Assembly: GCA_023213315.1 (NCBI GenBank)
Contig: JAKCPI010005696.1
Span: 229,231 to 293,230 of the forward strand
Source: Euborellia annulipes
Taxonomy: Eukaryota; Arthropoda; Insecta; Dermaptera; Anisolabididae
DNA: 64,000 nt
Reading direction: 5' to 3'
Under the pieces are notes generated by a model. The model was not told the DNA's origin. It worked only from the letters and a program-made list of their open reading frames with translations, and made no database searches. The first letter of the stretch is position 1; each line of letters opens with the position of its first letter. Below are positions 10,298-21,091 of the stretch, piece by piece. The translations under genes and the position numbers were made by a program.

Positions 10298-10568
10298 AAT
10301 TTTTTATAAGTTTACAAGGCAATATTTCTAAATATTTCGGAGACCTATCGGCACTACTTCTTCAGTGGATTTCACATCATTCGCCCCTTATGATACGTGG
10401 TGAATGAGGTGAAATCCACTGAAAAAGGAGTGCCTGCCGATAAGTCTCTGAAATATTTGGAAATATTGCCTTGTAAACTAATAAAATATTGCTGAAAATT
10501 TAGCTTTTTCTTTCACAAATAAACCAACTTAAGCAACAGTGTTTACTTTTAACTATTGTTAAATTATT

Positions 10569-10937
10569 TTAAGGAAAAACTCTGGATTTTGGATATGTTT
10601 CGACTTTATTCTACTAATGTCATCATAAGTCCCATTAGAGAGTATTAATATATAGAGTTGTTATATTGGAATATTTTTTATTTACATTAGATGATATATA
10701 ATTAATGTCTTTTTGTATGCTTAAAAAACTGGAAGCATAAAAAACAATACTTTCTCTCTCTATATATTTCATATATAGGGTAAGAGAAAGTAAAAAAGAA
10801 ATTATTTATATATCATCTTATGTAAATAAAAAATATTCCAATATAACAACTCTATATATTAATACTCTCTAATGGGACTTATGATGGCATTAGTAGAATA
10901 AAGCCGAAACGTATCCTAAAATGAGAGTTTTTCTTTA
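10569..10937. mobile_element. Foldback unit with a family A hairpin at its centre
   Basis: Long arms (TTAAGGAAAAACTC... / ...GAGTTTTTCTTTA) share ACTAATGTCATCATAAGTCC and AATATTCCAATATAACAACTC. The centre (10746-10792) is a complete family A 5' hairpin alone. The arm motifs differ in a paired way: GAC...GTC on the left, GGC...GCC on the right, before GAAAC. Confidence 0.75.
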
Positions 10938-11064
10938 ATATAGAAGCTCGAAAATTGGCTACCAACTCCTCTGTCCTATATCAACTGATATCTACAGCCA
11001 CCTTCTCCTTTTCGGCAGTTGGCATCCCAAGGCTCTCTGTATTTGCTTGCTCTCTTCCAATCCT

Positions 11065-11700
11065 ATATATGAAATATATAAAGAGAAAGTATTGCGATCA
11101 TGTCAAAAATTCGATGTCGATATTTTGATGGATATACACGTTTTGAGGTCCCCTGACTCCAAAAAGGGTTCCGCAAATTGGTCTGCCTGTCTGTATGTCT
11201 GTAAACAAAATATCTTAGGAAAGTAAACAAAGTATCTTAGTCAATGAAATTTTTCGTGAAAATTGTTTGAAGTACACTTTACTGATGTAGGAAGTACATT
11301 TTACTGATGTGGAAGCAATCGTAGCTCAGCGCCATGGGTAATTAACCCCCCTCCTCCGAGATTTGAGAAAAATATTTTTTGTTTGGAATAAAATTTTATT
11401 TTTAGTATAAAATTTTAAAAACTAATACTTCAAAATTTTATTTGTATACATATTCTGGTAAACAAGTACAGAATGCACCTTTAAATTACCGAAAGTAAAA
11501 AAAAATGTGTTCACCAGATTACATACACCTCCCGAGAAACTCCTCTGGATCCGCTCTTGTCTATGAATCGCGTGGTCATGTTTGGAACTTAGGTGCTAAG
11601 GCCAACATCTCGACACAAAAAATCTGGTGTGACAAGCACAGTACACAACTTTTGCCGAAGAGTAAGTTGTGTGCTGTGCGACTATCACACCAGATTTTTT
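11065..11700 (+). repeat. Family A element interrupted by family B
   Basis: 5' hairpin from 11065, internal duplication of the TTTACTGATGT block near 11280-11300, then a family B copy (11330-11559), then the GTGTGACAAGCACAG 3' hairpin ending CACACCAGATTTTTT. Confidence 0.75.
11330..11559 (+). mobile_element. Family B hAT-like element, 5' truncated
   Basis: Shares with 27232-27502 the ACAAGTACAGAATGCACC segment, the CACCAGATTAC junction and the end CTGGATCCGCTCTTG. Confidence 0.65.
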
Positions 11701-12351
11701 TAAAATTTTATTAAATTTATTCACTTCAATTTAATTATGTTTTAAAATTTATTACTTGTATATTTTATAACTCTATTATTCTCTTTAGACAAAACTTAAA
11801 AATTTTAATATGGATACTTATTGCAAAATAAATCTTCAAATACTATCGCGATGTCAATTTACAATGAGCCTGAGATGAAAAATACTCTTCTACTGTAAAT
11901 GTACAGTATATAAAACAAAATCTCTGTGTAATGAATATAATAAAAAGCCATATTCTTTTTCTACTCACTTTATTTTTAATCAATTTTTTATTTGTCTCTG
12001 ATCAAAAAATAAACCATAAAATTTCCAAGCATATATGACTATTAAAAAAAAAGAGGATAGAAATTAGTCGTTTAATAAAATAAAAAAATACAGGTATATA
12101 AAAATCTTATCTTCCCTGTTTCTAACCTTTTTTTAATAGTCATTCAAAAGGAATATACATTAATAATTTTTTAAACATTGAGCTTTATTTACTTTTATTG
12201 TTTAGTTGCTTCAGGTAGATAATAGAAATTAATAAAAATAAAGTTGTCTATCTTTCAACAACCAAACACAAATTTACGCCACTCATATAATAGAATTTAT
12301 GAGAAAGTAAACTAAAAAGAGTAGGAGCTATTGTATATTTCATTTATTAAG
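11701..12351. other. AT-rich stretch, no gene seen
   Basis: AT-rich without recognised repeats. Confidence 0.4.
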
Positions 12352-12407
12352 GCCCACTAGACTGAGGTTTCGGTCTTGATTAAGACCATCTTAAGAGATT
12401 GTGGGCT
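12352..12407 (-). ncRNA. Hammerhead-like motif, degenerate core
   Basis: Minus strand: CCCAC + CT pair with AG + GTGGG (stem I with internal loop), CTTAAGA replaces CUGANGA, stem II GGTCTT/AAGACC with loop AATC is perfect, then GAAACCTC. Confidence 0.45.
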
Positions 12408-12447
12408 GTCAATATAGGCACGTAAATAGTCAATCATATATGTAGGC

Positions 12448-12551
12448 AGGGTCGGATTGGCCAGTCGGGAGAATCGGGGATTTCCCGAGAGGCCGCTGGC
12501 TTTTTAGGGCCTCGGGCTTTTCGAAAAAAAAAAAAAAAAAAAAAAAAAAAT
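12448..12551 (+). repeat. hAT-like end and poly-A run
   Basis: CAGGGTCGGATTGGCC resembles the CAGGG(G/T)CGGAT ends of hAT elements. It is followed by a GC-richer 60 bp and a poly-A run of about 28 nt. No partner end identified. Confidence 0.35.
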
Positions 12552-12764
12552 TGTGTAAAAAATTGTTGGTCTTTTGCATTATTAAAAAAAAAAACTTATA
12601 GGGGGGGGGGTGAGTTGAAGCCGGTTGAGATATAATTTTCAAAAATTAACCAACTATTGTAAAATAAATAAATTTTTGTAAGCAAGAAAAAAATGTCTTT
12701 TTTTTTATTAATTTTATTTTACCAGATGTTTTATTTTGTAACATGAATTTGAAAAATCTTAAAT

Positions 12765-13345
12765 ACATCAGTAAAGTGGACTTCAAACAATTTTCATGAC
12801 AAATTTTACTGATGAACTTTTTAAAAGAGCATATAAAAAATAGTTAATTTATATTAATTTTAATCTAAAAAGAAAACGATTTATATTGTTACCATGGCAA
12901 CCATTTCTCCTATCCTTTCCTGTGAAGTTCAAGAGTCAAGTGTGCTTCAAAACACTTTAAGCACAAAATGAGAATATATATTTTAAAGAGCATGTAAAAA
13001 ATAATTGATTTTTTTAATTTTAAACAATTTCGGTGGAGCGAATTTTGAGAAAATCAAAAAAAACTAAAAAAGTACATCAGTAAAGAACTAGTACTTTTTG
13101 GCCGATTTTGTTGAAAAGCTTATTTTGAATGTCCGGGAGGGTACGTAAAGTAAATATAAAATTTCAATCCGGTAGCTCAATTCCTTCATGTTAAAAATGG
13201 TTACACATACACAGACAGACACACACACACAGACAGACAGACCAATTTGCGAGACCCACTTTTTTGGACGCAGGGAACCTCAAAACATGTATATCCATCA
13301 AAATCTTGACATAAAATTTTTGACATGATCGCATATATTTCATAT
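12765..13345 (-). repeat. Family A element lacking the 3' hairpin
   Basis: Includes GTTACCATGGCAAC (12888-12901), the TACTGATG blocks in duplicate, and the ACAGACAGAC tract. The 5' hairpin is degraded (ATATATTTCATATATGTATG). Confidence 0.75.
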
Positions 13346-14187
13346 ATGTATGATAAAAAACCTTGGCCTTTCATGTCTCCTCGTTTAGAGATAGATGTCT
13401 CTATTTTATTTATTCTCTCATATGTACATCCTTTTTTGTTGAAAGCTAAAAAAATTAGTCTTTTTAGGCTTCTTTTTTCTCAATTTAAGAGAATTTTTAC
13501 TTAATATTTATAATTATATTTAAAGTATTTTTTTTTTTTTAAACATGTGATTTGATTTCTTACCACTTCACTTTTTTGTCTTACACGATTGGGTATATAA
13601 ATAAATAAAAAAAAAACTCTCAAGTTTTTTTTTAACCTATTATACTTCATCAAATAAGACGTAAAAAGTGAACCCAACTATCTCATGACCCATAATGCTC
13701 TACTTCAATGAGTTTTTTCTCTCACCAAAAGTTAAAGCAAAATCTCTCTCTCTCTCTCTCCGTCTCTCTATCTCATATGAAAGATTTTTCAAGGAATTTT
13801 ATAAAGGAGATATTGTTATACTGTTTAACATCATAAACATAGACATAAAACTGGCAAGAGCATATGCCCCCTTTTCCTCCCGACTTACCAAAAAAAAATA
13901 CAGAATGTGGATGTTAATATAAATACTAAATAAAAAATTATTCTAAATAAAAAAAATATCTAACATACTATGTGCATCAAAAAATTTATTAATTTTAGTA
14001 AAACAAAAAATATAAAAACTTTACGATCTTATAGGTGTTAGTGAATTTTAAATAATCACTTATGTTATTAGTTAATTATTATTATTCTCACCTTTTCAAT
14101 TAAGATTTCAGTGTATCATTCAGTAAATTCTCTTTAAATAGCAACAAAAATAAAAGTAATCTTTTCAAAATTAAATTTTTTTTTACT
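13346..14187. other. AT-rich stretch with a (TC)n microsatellite
   Basis: (TC)n at about 13742-13761. Otherwise simple AT-rich sequence with no supported gene. Confidence 0.5.
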
Positions 14188-14679
14188 CAGTTTTATATCT
14201 TGATTAGTTATTAGGTGTCAAAATAATAAATTTTTATAAAAATTCAATTTTTAAGAGGTATTTATTTTGATTGGTTCACAGATCTGGCCAGTTAACATGT
14301 TTCGACCCTCCATCCATCTTCAGAACCTTAAATGTAAACAAAAAACATTTTTACAAAGTTGTATCAATTTAAAAAAAATTGTTTTTGATAAAACAAAATA
14401 TTTTAGTTATTATCAAACACCTCTGACATCATATTCCATAATATTTCATCCTATTACTATACTACACATAATTGATAATAACTAAAAAAATTTTGTTTTA
14501 TTAAAAAAAGCCCTTATAATTTTATACATCTTTGTAAAAAAAATTTTTACTTACATTTCAAGTTCTGAAGATGGCTGGAGGGTTGAAACAGTTAAAATGT
14601 CTAGATCTGTAAACCAATCCAAATAAATTCCTCTTAAAATGAATTTATTATTCTAACACCTAATAGATATAAGACTGAA
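14188..14679. mobile_element. Foldback unit with hammerhead-like motifs (degenerate)
   Basis: Arms start TCAGTTTTATATCT / AGATATAAGACTGA and share ATTAGGTGT, GATTGGTT and AGATCTG. Motifs CTGAAGATGG...GGGT(C/T)GAAAC occur in both arms (about 14289-14330 minus, 14560-14600 plus), but stem II is weak. Confidence 0.7.
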
Positions 14680-14680
14680 T

Positions 14681-15311
14681 AGACCACATTTTGTTATTAA
14701 TTATTTATTAAAAATATAAATTCTGTACAACATTTCGACTGCTTATTCTACAGTCGTTTTCAAGTACTGTGCACTTGCTCCGACTCAAGTGACCTAACCT
14801 CTAAGAAACAGTTACGTGCATCTTATATACAAGAGAAAATTTGTATCCAACTTCATAGGAATGACTGTAGAGTCGGGTGCCACTTATTTTTCAATTTCCT
14901 CTTAGGGGTTCGTGCTGGGTGGAATTTTTGTTACAATATATCGAGAAGTAATTCCTATAAAATATTAGGTCAATATAATAATAATAATAAGACGTGGCGC
15001 TCTTGCCTTACTTTTTTTTTTAAATATCAAAACTTATTTGATAAAATATTACTTTTATATCAATTTGCTTTTTCCGTTAAAACTTCCAAAAAGCCTTTTT
15101 TTTAAAAAATCTGCCTTTTGAAACCACAACTCCATCTCTGAAAAAAAAATTTGTAGGCGCTGACGTCGTTGTTTATAAGATATACGTAACGGTTTCTTAG
15201 AGGTTCACTTGAGCCGGAGCACAGTACTTGAAACCACTGCAGAATAAGCAGTCGAAACGTTGTACAGTATTTATATTTATATTAAATAATTAATATCAAA
15301 ATGTGGTCTGT
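14681..15311. mobile_element. Foldback family 'H', copy 1
   Basis: Arms include AGACCACATTTTGTTATTAA / ATGTGGTCT and CTTGAAA-C-stem-GAAACGTTGTACAG. The stem GACTG/CAGTC is perfect in the left arm. The loop holds diverged, partly unpaired sequence. Copy 2 is at 34880-35487. Confidence 0.8.
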
Positions 15312-16200
15312 AACTAAAAATTCCCATAATAATATAACACTGAGTAAAAAAAAACATCTAATTTTGGAAAGACGAAGTAGTAACGCAATTAAATTTTTAG
15401 CGAAATCGTATTTCATTGGAACGGAATATATGTATGATATATATTTTATATGCGCGTGCTAAATAATACAATTATAATTGCAATATTTAGCAAAATGAAA
15501 GATGAAAAATAATTTTGTTTATTTATTGGTCTAAAACGTATTTTGACACTCAACATGTCCGAGTTCAAATTTAAGATTGATATTTGATAAATATTTTTTT
15601 TATTGATCACTAATTTGATTTGCCTGATTGATTTCATAAATGAATTGAACTAAATTAGTTCAACAGAACACTACACTGATTTTCCCTAGCTTTATCCAAT
15701 TAATTAATAATTTATAACTTTTCCCATTCTCAAAAATGTATGAGATCAAATTTATTTATATTTCCTAATCAATGCATTTAAAATAATTATATAATTGTAA
15801 TTTTAAATTCATGAATTCCAAAACCAATTAGAGCAAATAAGTCACAAAACTAATTTGGTTATAATATTACTAATACCATATGTAGAGAGTATAATCGCTT
15901 GTTTGAATTATACCTAAATAGGAAGCCAGGGCTTTCAAAGGGACATTAGGCTTAGTCTAGTACCTATTTAAAATGAAATCCCTTCTCTGTTTTAAATGCG
16001 ATACCCATTCAAAGCTTTGTTCAACTTAATATTGAATATGCAATTTTTATAAATATATCATTAAATATCGATTGCAAATGATTAGAGGATTAATAATAAT
16101 CTTTCCATTAAATAATTATTAAATTAGACTAATTAAATTGTAATACCATGCAGTGCTTTGTTCTAATAGACATATATATGGAATATTGAATAATATTTGA
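15312..16200. other. AT-rich stretch, no gene seen
   Basis: No recognised element. Open frames are short and AT-rich. Confidence 0.4.
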
Positions 16201-16202
16201 TA

Positions 16203-16230
16203 TAGGTTGTCCCAAGAGTTATTGCACTTT
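16203..16230 (+). repeat. Possible mariner-like end
   Basis: TATAGGTTGTCCCAAGAGTT begins like mariner-type inverted repeats and is preceded by TA-rich sequence. I could not find the partner end. A minus-strand open frame at 17378-17560 could belong to the same element but has no recognisable motif. Confidence 0.25.
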
Positions 16231-16503
16231 TTAGAAAAACCGTTTTTTATAGGTCTTTTGCTATATCTCCCAAAAAATCATCCAAAAATATATTTCTTTT
16301 TGACCTGACCGATTTTGACAAAATTTGTTAAGATTAATTAACTCTGCCAATCATAAAATTTTTATTTTGAAATGTCTTAGACGCAGGCATAATAAACAAA
16401 AAGATTTTTCGTAAAAAATGGAACATAAATTAATAATTGTTGTAAAATAAGGATTCTTTTAAGATTTTTGTTGATACCTTATATGAACATTTATTCTTTA
16501 GAT

Positions 16504-17049
16504 CAGAGTTTCCCAACCTTTTGAAATTCACGGCACCCTTAGGAATAACATTAAACCCTTCCTTGAATTAAAAAAAAATTAAGAAAAACATATAACCAAG
16601 TATTTATTAATTTAAATAAGCGAAAAATGTAGCTACCACCGGGAGAGAAATTAGCGATCTATCATAATTTAAATGAGCGAGTGCGGTACTGTGGTCAGGT
16701 AGTAGGGCATGTTGAGCGTAAATCGACAGATCCGTGGTACGTCTCCCGACGGTACCTACATTTTTCGCTTATTTAAATTAATAAATACTTGGTTATATGT
16801 TTTCATAATTACCTCATGGACCAACACATGATATATATAATTCTTTAAAAAAATTAAGTTTCATATGAAATTTTTTGAAAAATTATATAATAAGTAACGA
16901 ACACCAAAACATAATATACTGAGTAAAAATACATCAATGGTTTTGTTAGCTAAGGGTAATTTGTTTTGTTTATCTCAATATCTCGCGGCACCCCTTAGCC
17001 CATCACAAGGCACCCTTGGGCGCCGGGGCACACCGGTTGGGAACCACTG
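16504..17049. mobile_element. hAT element, TSD CTTTAGAT
   Basis: Ends CAGAGTTTCCCAACC and GGTTGGGAACCACTG, flanked by CTTTAGAT at 16496-16503 and 17050-17057. The 8-bp duplication fits the hAT pattern nTnnnnAn. Non-coding. The interior holds a secondary inverted repeat at 16585-16804. Confidence 0.9.
16585..16804. repeat. Inverted repeat with a tRNA-like centre
   Basis: Near-identical arms of about 55 bp (AAAACATATAACCAAGTATT... and its complement). The unique centre is GC-richer and contains GTGGTCAGGTAGTAGGGCATG, reminiscent of an A box, with only a weak B-box candidate. Confidence 0.6.
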
Positions 17050-17589
17050 CTTTAGATGCTCTTTTAAATATATTTTTAAAAATTGAAAAAAGTCATATCA
17101 CTTTAGGGTGTAAGAAGCTTTAATTTTAATCTCAACAATGTTATGCAATTGTGCCATTATATTTTTTGTACCTGTATCAATTTTTAAAATAAAATTTGCG
17201 GAATTACTTCTTAATAACAAATTTCATCAAAATCGATTTGTTGTGTCGCTGTAACTAATTTCATAAATAAATTTAGCACTCCTATTCGTATTTGGTTAAA
17301 ATTTTGTTTTTTACTTCATAAATATAAAAATATTTTGATGAATTTTACTTTAGATTTCAGTTCTTTATATTGTTTTTTCAATTGTTTACTTGTAGTGTTG
17401 ACAATGTTTTTCGTTTATACGTTGTTCCCCATTCATTCTCGATGTAAGCTGCATTTTTCACTTTAGTAATTACCAGAAAACAGCCAAAAGAATAATATTT
17501 AAAAATAACTTTCATCAAAGTTTTTTTCAATTTTTTTAAGGTCTCTTTCGCCATCCCCATAAAAAAATTAGGTTTTTTAATATCATGAC

Positions 17590-18159
17590 TAGAGACCGGA
17601 TTTTAAGCAAAATGCTTATTGCTCAATTTTATAAGCAACCATTAGATATTTAATTTCTATACGAATTAGGAAAAACTGAGTGCATTGAGATTGCATTTTT
17701 TATGCTTTTTTTGCTTTTTTTGAGTTTTCGTGCTTTTTTCCCTTTCGTGCTTATTTGAACTTATTTTACGAATATTTATAATTTTTTTTTTTTTTTATTA
17801 AAAAACTTTTTTCCATTCACACACGCATATACCAGGGACGTATATGGGGGGGGGGAGGCCGCCCCCCCCAAAAAAAAAATTTCCAAAAACCCCGCAGTGT
17901 GAAAAAATATAGGCCTGTAAAAAATTTTTTCCGCAGGGTGAAAAAATTTGGTTCCGCAAAAATAAAATTTTTCGCAGGGCGGGGCGGAATAAATTTAGTT
18001 TCTTTAAAAAAAATTTGTATACGCCATTGGTATGAGTAAAAATTGCTTATTAGATGCTTTTTTCAACTTATATGCTTATTTAACGACTTTTTATTCAAGT
18101 TTTTTATGCTTTTTTAAGCACTTTTTTCCATTTTTTTATGCTTTTTTGTCCGGTCTCTA
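17590..18159. mobile_element. hAT element, ends TAGAGACCGGA, TSD ATCATGAC
   Basis: Perfect 11-bp inverted ends TAGAGACCGGA / TCCGGTCTCTA, flanked by ATCATGAC at 17582-17589 and 18160-18167. The interior is rich in GCTTTTTT and ATGCTTTTTT repeats and hosts a second insertion (17832-18031). Confidence 0.9.
17832..18031. mobile_element. Nested hAT-like element with G/C-runs
   Basis: Ends CCAGGGACGTATA and TATACGCCATTGG are imperfect inverted repeats. Behind the left end are a G-run and C-run that pair. No clear target duplication. Confidence 0.5.
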
Positions 18160-18419
18160 ATCATGACCATATTTCAAAAATTAAAGATAAATTAATAAAT
18201 TAAACTTTTTTTTTACCTATAATGAAAGTAATGTAAATTTACTATAAGGATTAAGTAGAATTGTAATAATACATTTAAATGGAAATTAAATTTTTTATTA
18301 TAAAAAAAACCCTTCAAAGTTTTACCAAATCGTTTTGTCTTTTTTATTACAAAGAGGATTCTAAAGAGGGGTTTAAGAAAAAAAAAAGTGCATGATTTAA
18401 GAGCCCCTATAAATCCCTA

Positions 18420-18625
18420 TCTAATTAATATAATCTTAAGTCAATGCCTACCAATTGACGGACAGGTTGTGAAGCGAAATCTGCCAAGTTGTCTCCCTTG
18501 ATCTTGATTCTCAATTCTCGTCTTGCTCAAAGGGCGGTAAAGAGGGAGATAGCTGTAATTAGGCGGTGATTCTCCCCATTGATCCCCAACTGTAATTAGG
18601 AACCGCTGGAATTATGTTTTTAACT
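18420..18625. other. Non-repetitive, higher-GC block
   Basis: Not repeated in the window. CTGTAATTAGG occurs twice (about 18552 and 18590) near CGGTG and CCGCTG. A cis-regulatory role is possible but unproven. Confidence 0.3.
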
Positions 18626-18824
18626 AAAGTAAGAGAAAAAATGAGGGAATAATAAAAATAAATAAGAAGACAAGACATCCAAATTCTTATTTTATTTTTT
18701 ATCTTAACACTGAAAATCTTTCTATTAACAACTCGAAAGGATGTTTCGTTCACTCATTCGGTGATCTTCTTTCATAATTATGAGCACAATTGAGATTGTT
18801 AACAGAAGTAACAACTTAGTTGAA

Positions 18825-18869
18825 TTGTATCTGAAGAAGGCCACAGTGAGTTACCGAAACGTTGTACGT
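18825..18869 (+). ncRNA. Hammerhead-like motif, solitary
   Basis: CTGAAGA (18831-18837), an extra A, weak stem II (GG.AC / GT.CC), GAAAC-GTT, and stem I GTAT/GTAC. No inverted partner found nearby. Confidence 0.45.
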
Positions 18870-18977
18870 TTTTACAAATAAACCACAGTTAAACCGAAAA
18901 TCAATTTCTTTTACGCTCAATAGACTTCATTAGGCAGTCAATATATCGTTTAAGATAGCAAATTTGTGTTTAAGATA

Positions 18978-19093
18978 GCTCCCCCCCCCTGGACACGAAC
19001 CAGGACCTCCATACTACGCGGCGGGCGGACTGTCGCTGATAGTACGCCAGTAGTCCGTCCGCCGTGAAAGCGTAGTTCGAGTCCAGGGGGAGC
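18978..19093. mobile_element. tRNA-like inverted pair
   Basis: GCTCCCCC...GGACACGAACC on the left pairs with GTTCGAGTCCAGGGGGAGC on the right, so both strands show a B-box-like GTTCG(A/T)GTCC. Between lie GGCGGGCGGACTG and CAGTAGTCCGTCCGCC, also complementary. Confidence 0.5.
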
Positions 19094-19296
19094 AATTTTG
19101 CCCAATCATAAATACAAACTCATCTCGCCAATTTTCCTATCTTAATAAATTTAAATCAAAATCGAGCAAACATTGAAAAATATAATAAAAATTTCTCACT
19201 ATTTTTATTTTATTTAGAACTTTACTCCTCTCTAACTTAAATAATAAATTTGAAATTTTTATTTATTTTTTTTAATTTTGGTTCGATATTTTAAAT

Positions 19297-19645
19297 CAGT
19301 GATTCCCAACCTTTTGAGGCCCATCTCCCCTTTCTGGAGGTTAACTAACCCCTATCGCCCCCCTTTTCATTTTCATTGTAGGCCTAATTTTAATTTAAAG
19401 TAAAGTGTAAATAATAAAGCAGTTTTATTCATATACAAAACAAAATTTGTTGTCCTCTTTTAACCTGACCATGTTCTAAATAGGAGATTTTTCTCTTTGA
19501 TTTTTGTTCTTTTACTAATAATTTCTCCCCCTCCCCGCATGAACAATCATTGACCTCTAATCGCCCCCACTTATTTATTGCCCTACCCAAAGCGAACCCA
19601 AATCACCCTTTTTGGGGGCGGTCGCCCCCAGGTTGGGAACCCCTG
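19297..19645. mobile_element. hAT element, TSD TTTTAAAT
   Basis: Ends CAGTGATTCCCAACC and GGTTGGGAACCCCTG, TSD TTTTAAAT at 19289-19296 and 19646-19653. Subterminal CGCCCCC blocks on both sides. Non-coding. Confidence 0.9.
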
Positions 19646-19653
19646 TTTTAAAT

Positions 19654-20728
19654 TATATTTATACAATAAAAAAAAATTTTTAATAAAATAAAGCATTGGT
19701 CAGATGATGCGACATATGTCACGAAATCTATCTTACAAAAAAATTTCATTTTCATCTTAAATTTTTTTTTTTTTTTTTAATGCGAAACTTTTCTTATCTC
19801 CTTTAGTTTTGAACATATCCATACATACTAAGTATAATAAACAAAAAATCCACTTCTTTCTAAGATTTTCTTTATTTTTTTTTTTTTTTGCTTTAATTAC
19901 CTTCTATGAATATAATAATGATTAATTATGTAAAATAGCAGAAAGTTAATTTAAATTCGAGAGCCGGGGTGGTGGGGGCTTAGAGCTTTCGTTTCCTACT
20001 CAAGGGCTAATCTAACTTGCCTTTTCGGGTGAAAAGAAACAGCCAGCGTGGATAAACAGATTAGCTGGAGTCTAATGGACGGGCAACCCTTCGCCCTTCG
20101 TCCTCCGTCCTTCCTCAGTTCCCGGGTCACTCGCCCTCTCTCAAGCTCTTCTTTTTTGCTCAAATATTTCTCCTCTTTTTTATCCTTCTTCTTCTTCTTC
20201 TTTTTATTTATTTATCTATCTCTCTCCATCTTATGTTTAGACACCTACTCTATCATCCTTACAAGGTTTCAAATCGGGTATTCCTTCAACACCTTTCGCC
20301 CGGGCAATGCTTTATTCTTATTCGGATCGTTTTTCTTTCCTTTCGAACAAAAAAAAAAAAATCGACAATTATTCGATTATTCGCAGAAGACGAACAAAAG
20401 AATTCTCACTTACAAAAGAATTACATGTTACTCCTTATTTATTGACACCAGTGAAATGGAAAAAATTTTTTATCAAAATAAATATTTTTTAATCTCAATA
20501 TCATTTTTTTTCATAAAATTTTAATTTATAAGTGGAATAAATAGCTTCTCATCTTACACTTCACGTTTTAACATATCTATTCTAACAATGGAATAATAAC
20601 TTAAAATTTTTTTATATTAATAAATACTTACAAATATTTAATTTTTTTTTTTTTTTGTTAAAATCGGCATCTAAGGCCATTTAGACTTCCTTATCTAATT
20701 AATGAAAAAAATGACTGTGTTTAATTGA
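19654..20728. other. AT- and CT-rich stretch, no supported gene
   Basis: The block at about 19970-20120 is less AT-rich and not repeated. A pyrimidine-rich tract follows. The 158-codon open frame at 20048-20524 is made of poly-S/F/L runs and is not credible. A fragment of SINE family 2 core (GGCATCTAAGGCCATTTAGA) is at about 20666-20685. Confidence 0.5.
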
Positions 20729-20962
20729 ATAACAGGGTTGAAGAGGAATGTAGCCAGGTAGAGAGCCTCTATTAAATCAAACTCCTTTTTTGCAAATTTT
20801 AGGCTATTTTATACTGGCTTATGAACAGACAACAACTATTTTCTAAAAAACTCCTAAGCAACTGAAGATAGCATAATAAAATTGGCCGAAACGTTTTGCA
20901 AAAAAGGAGTTTGATTTAATAGAAACTCCCTACCTGGCTGCATTCCTCTTCAACCCTGTTAT
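20729..20962. mobile_element. Foldback family 'K', copy 1
   Basis: Ends ATAACAGGGTTGAAGAGGAA / its complement, with GGAGTTTGATTTAATAGA in both arms. The right arm has GCAA-CTGAAGA...GAAACGTT-TTGC (20857-20900): stem I GCAA/TTGC, short stem II. Other copies: 47001-47310 and 50005-50645, fragments near 31855 and 47460. Confidence 0.75.
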
Positions 20963-21091
20963 TTCGTCCTTATTTATTTCAATTGATAATTAATGTTTAT
21001 ATATAATTCTTGTTGGAATATTTTTTTTACATTTTATTAAAATTTTTTTTAAATAATCCTACTTTTACTAATTTTTTTGGAGCTAACTTAA

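Larger units (their letters stand above)
9952..10505. mobile_element. Foldback unit interrupted by another foldback
   Basis: Outer ends CTAAATTTTCAGCAAT (9952) and ATTGCTGAAAATTTAG (about 10487-10502), inner arms GTTTACAAGGCAATATTT (10310) and AAATATTGCCTTGTAAAC (10478). The left arm is split by the insertion at 9980-10297. Confidence 0.7.

Noticed and set aside
17378..17560. Mariner transposase remnant
   Set aside because: A mariner-like end is near 16203, but the frame shows no catalytic or HTH signature that I can defend.
20048..20524. 158-codon open frame on the plus strand
   Set aside because: Longest frame in the window, but made of S/F/L/K runs from CT-rich and A-rich DNA. No domain, signal or splice context.
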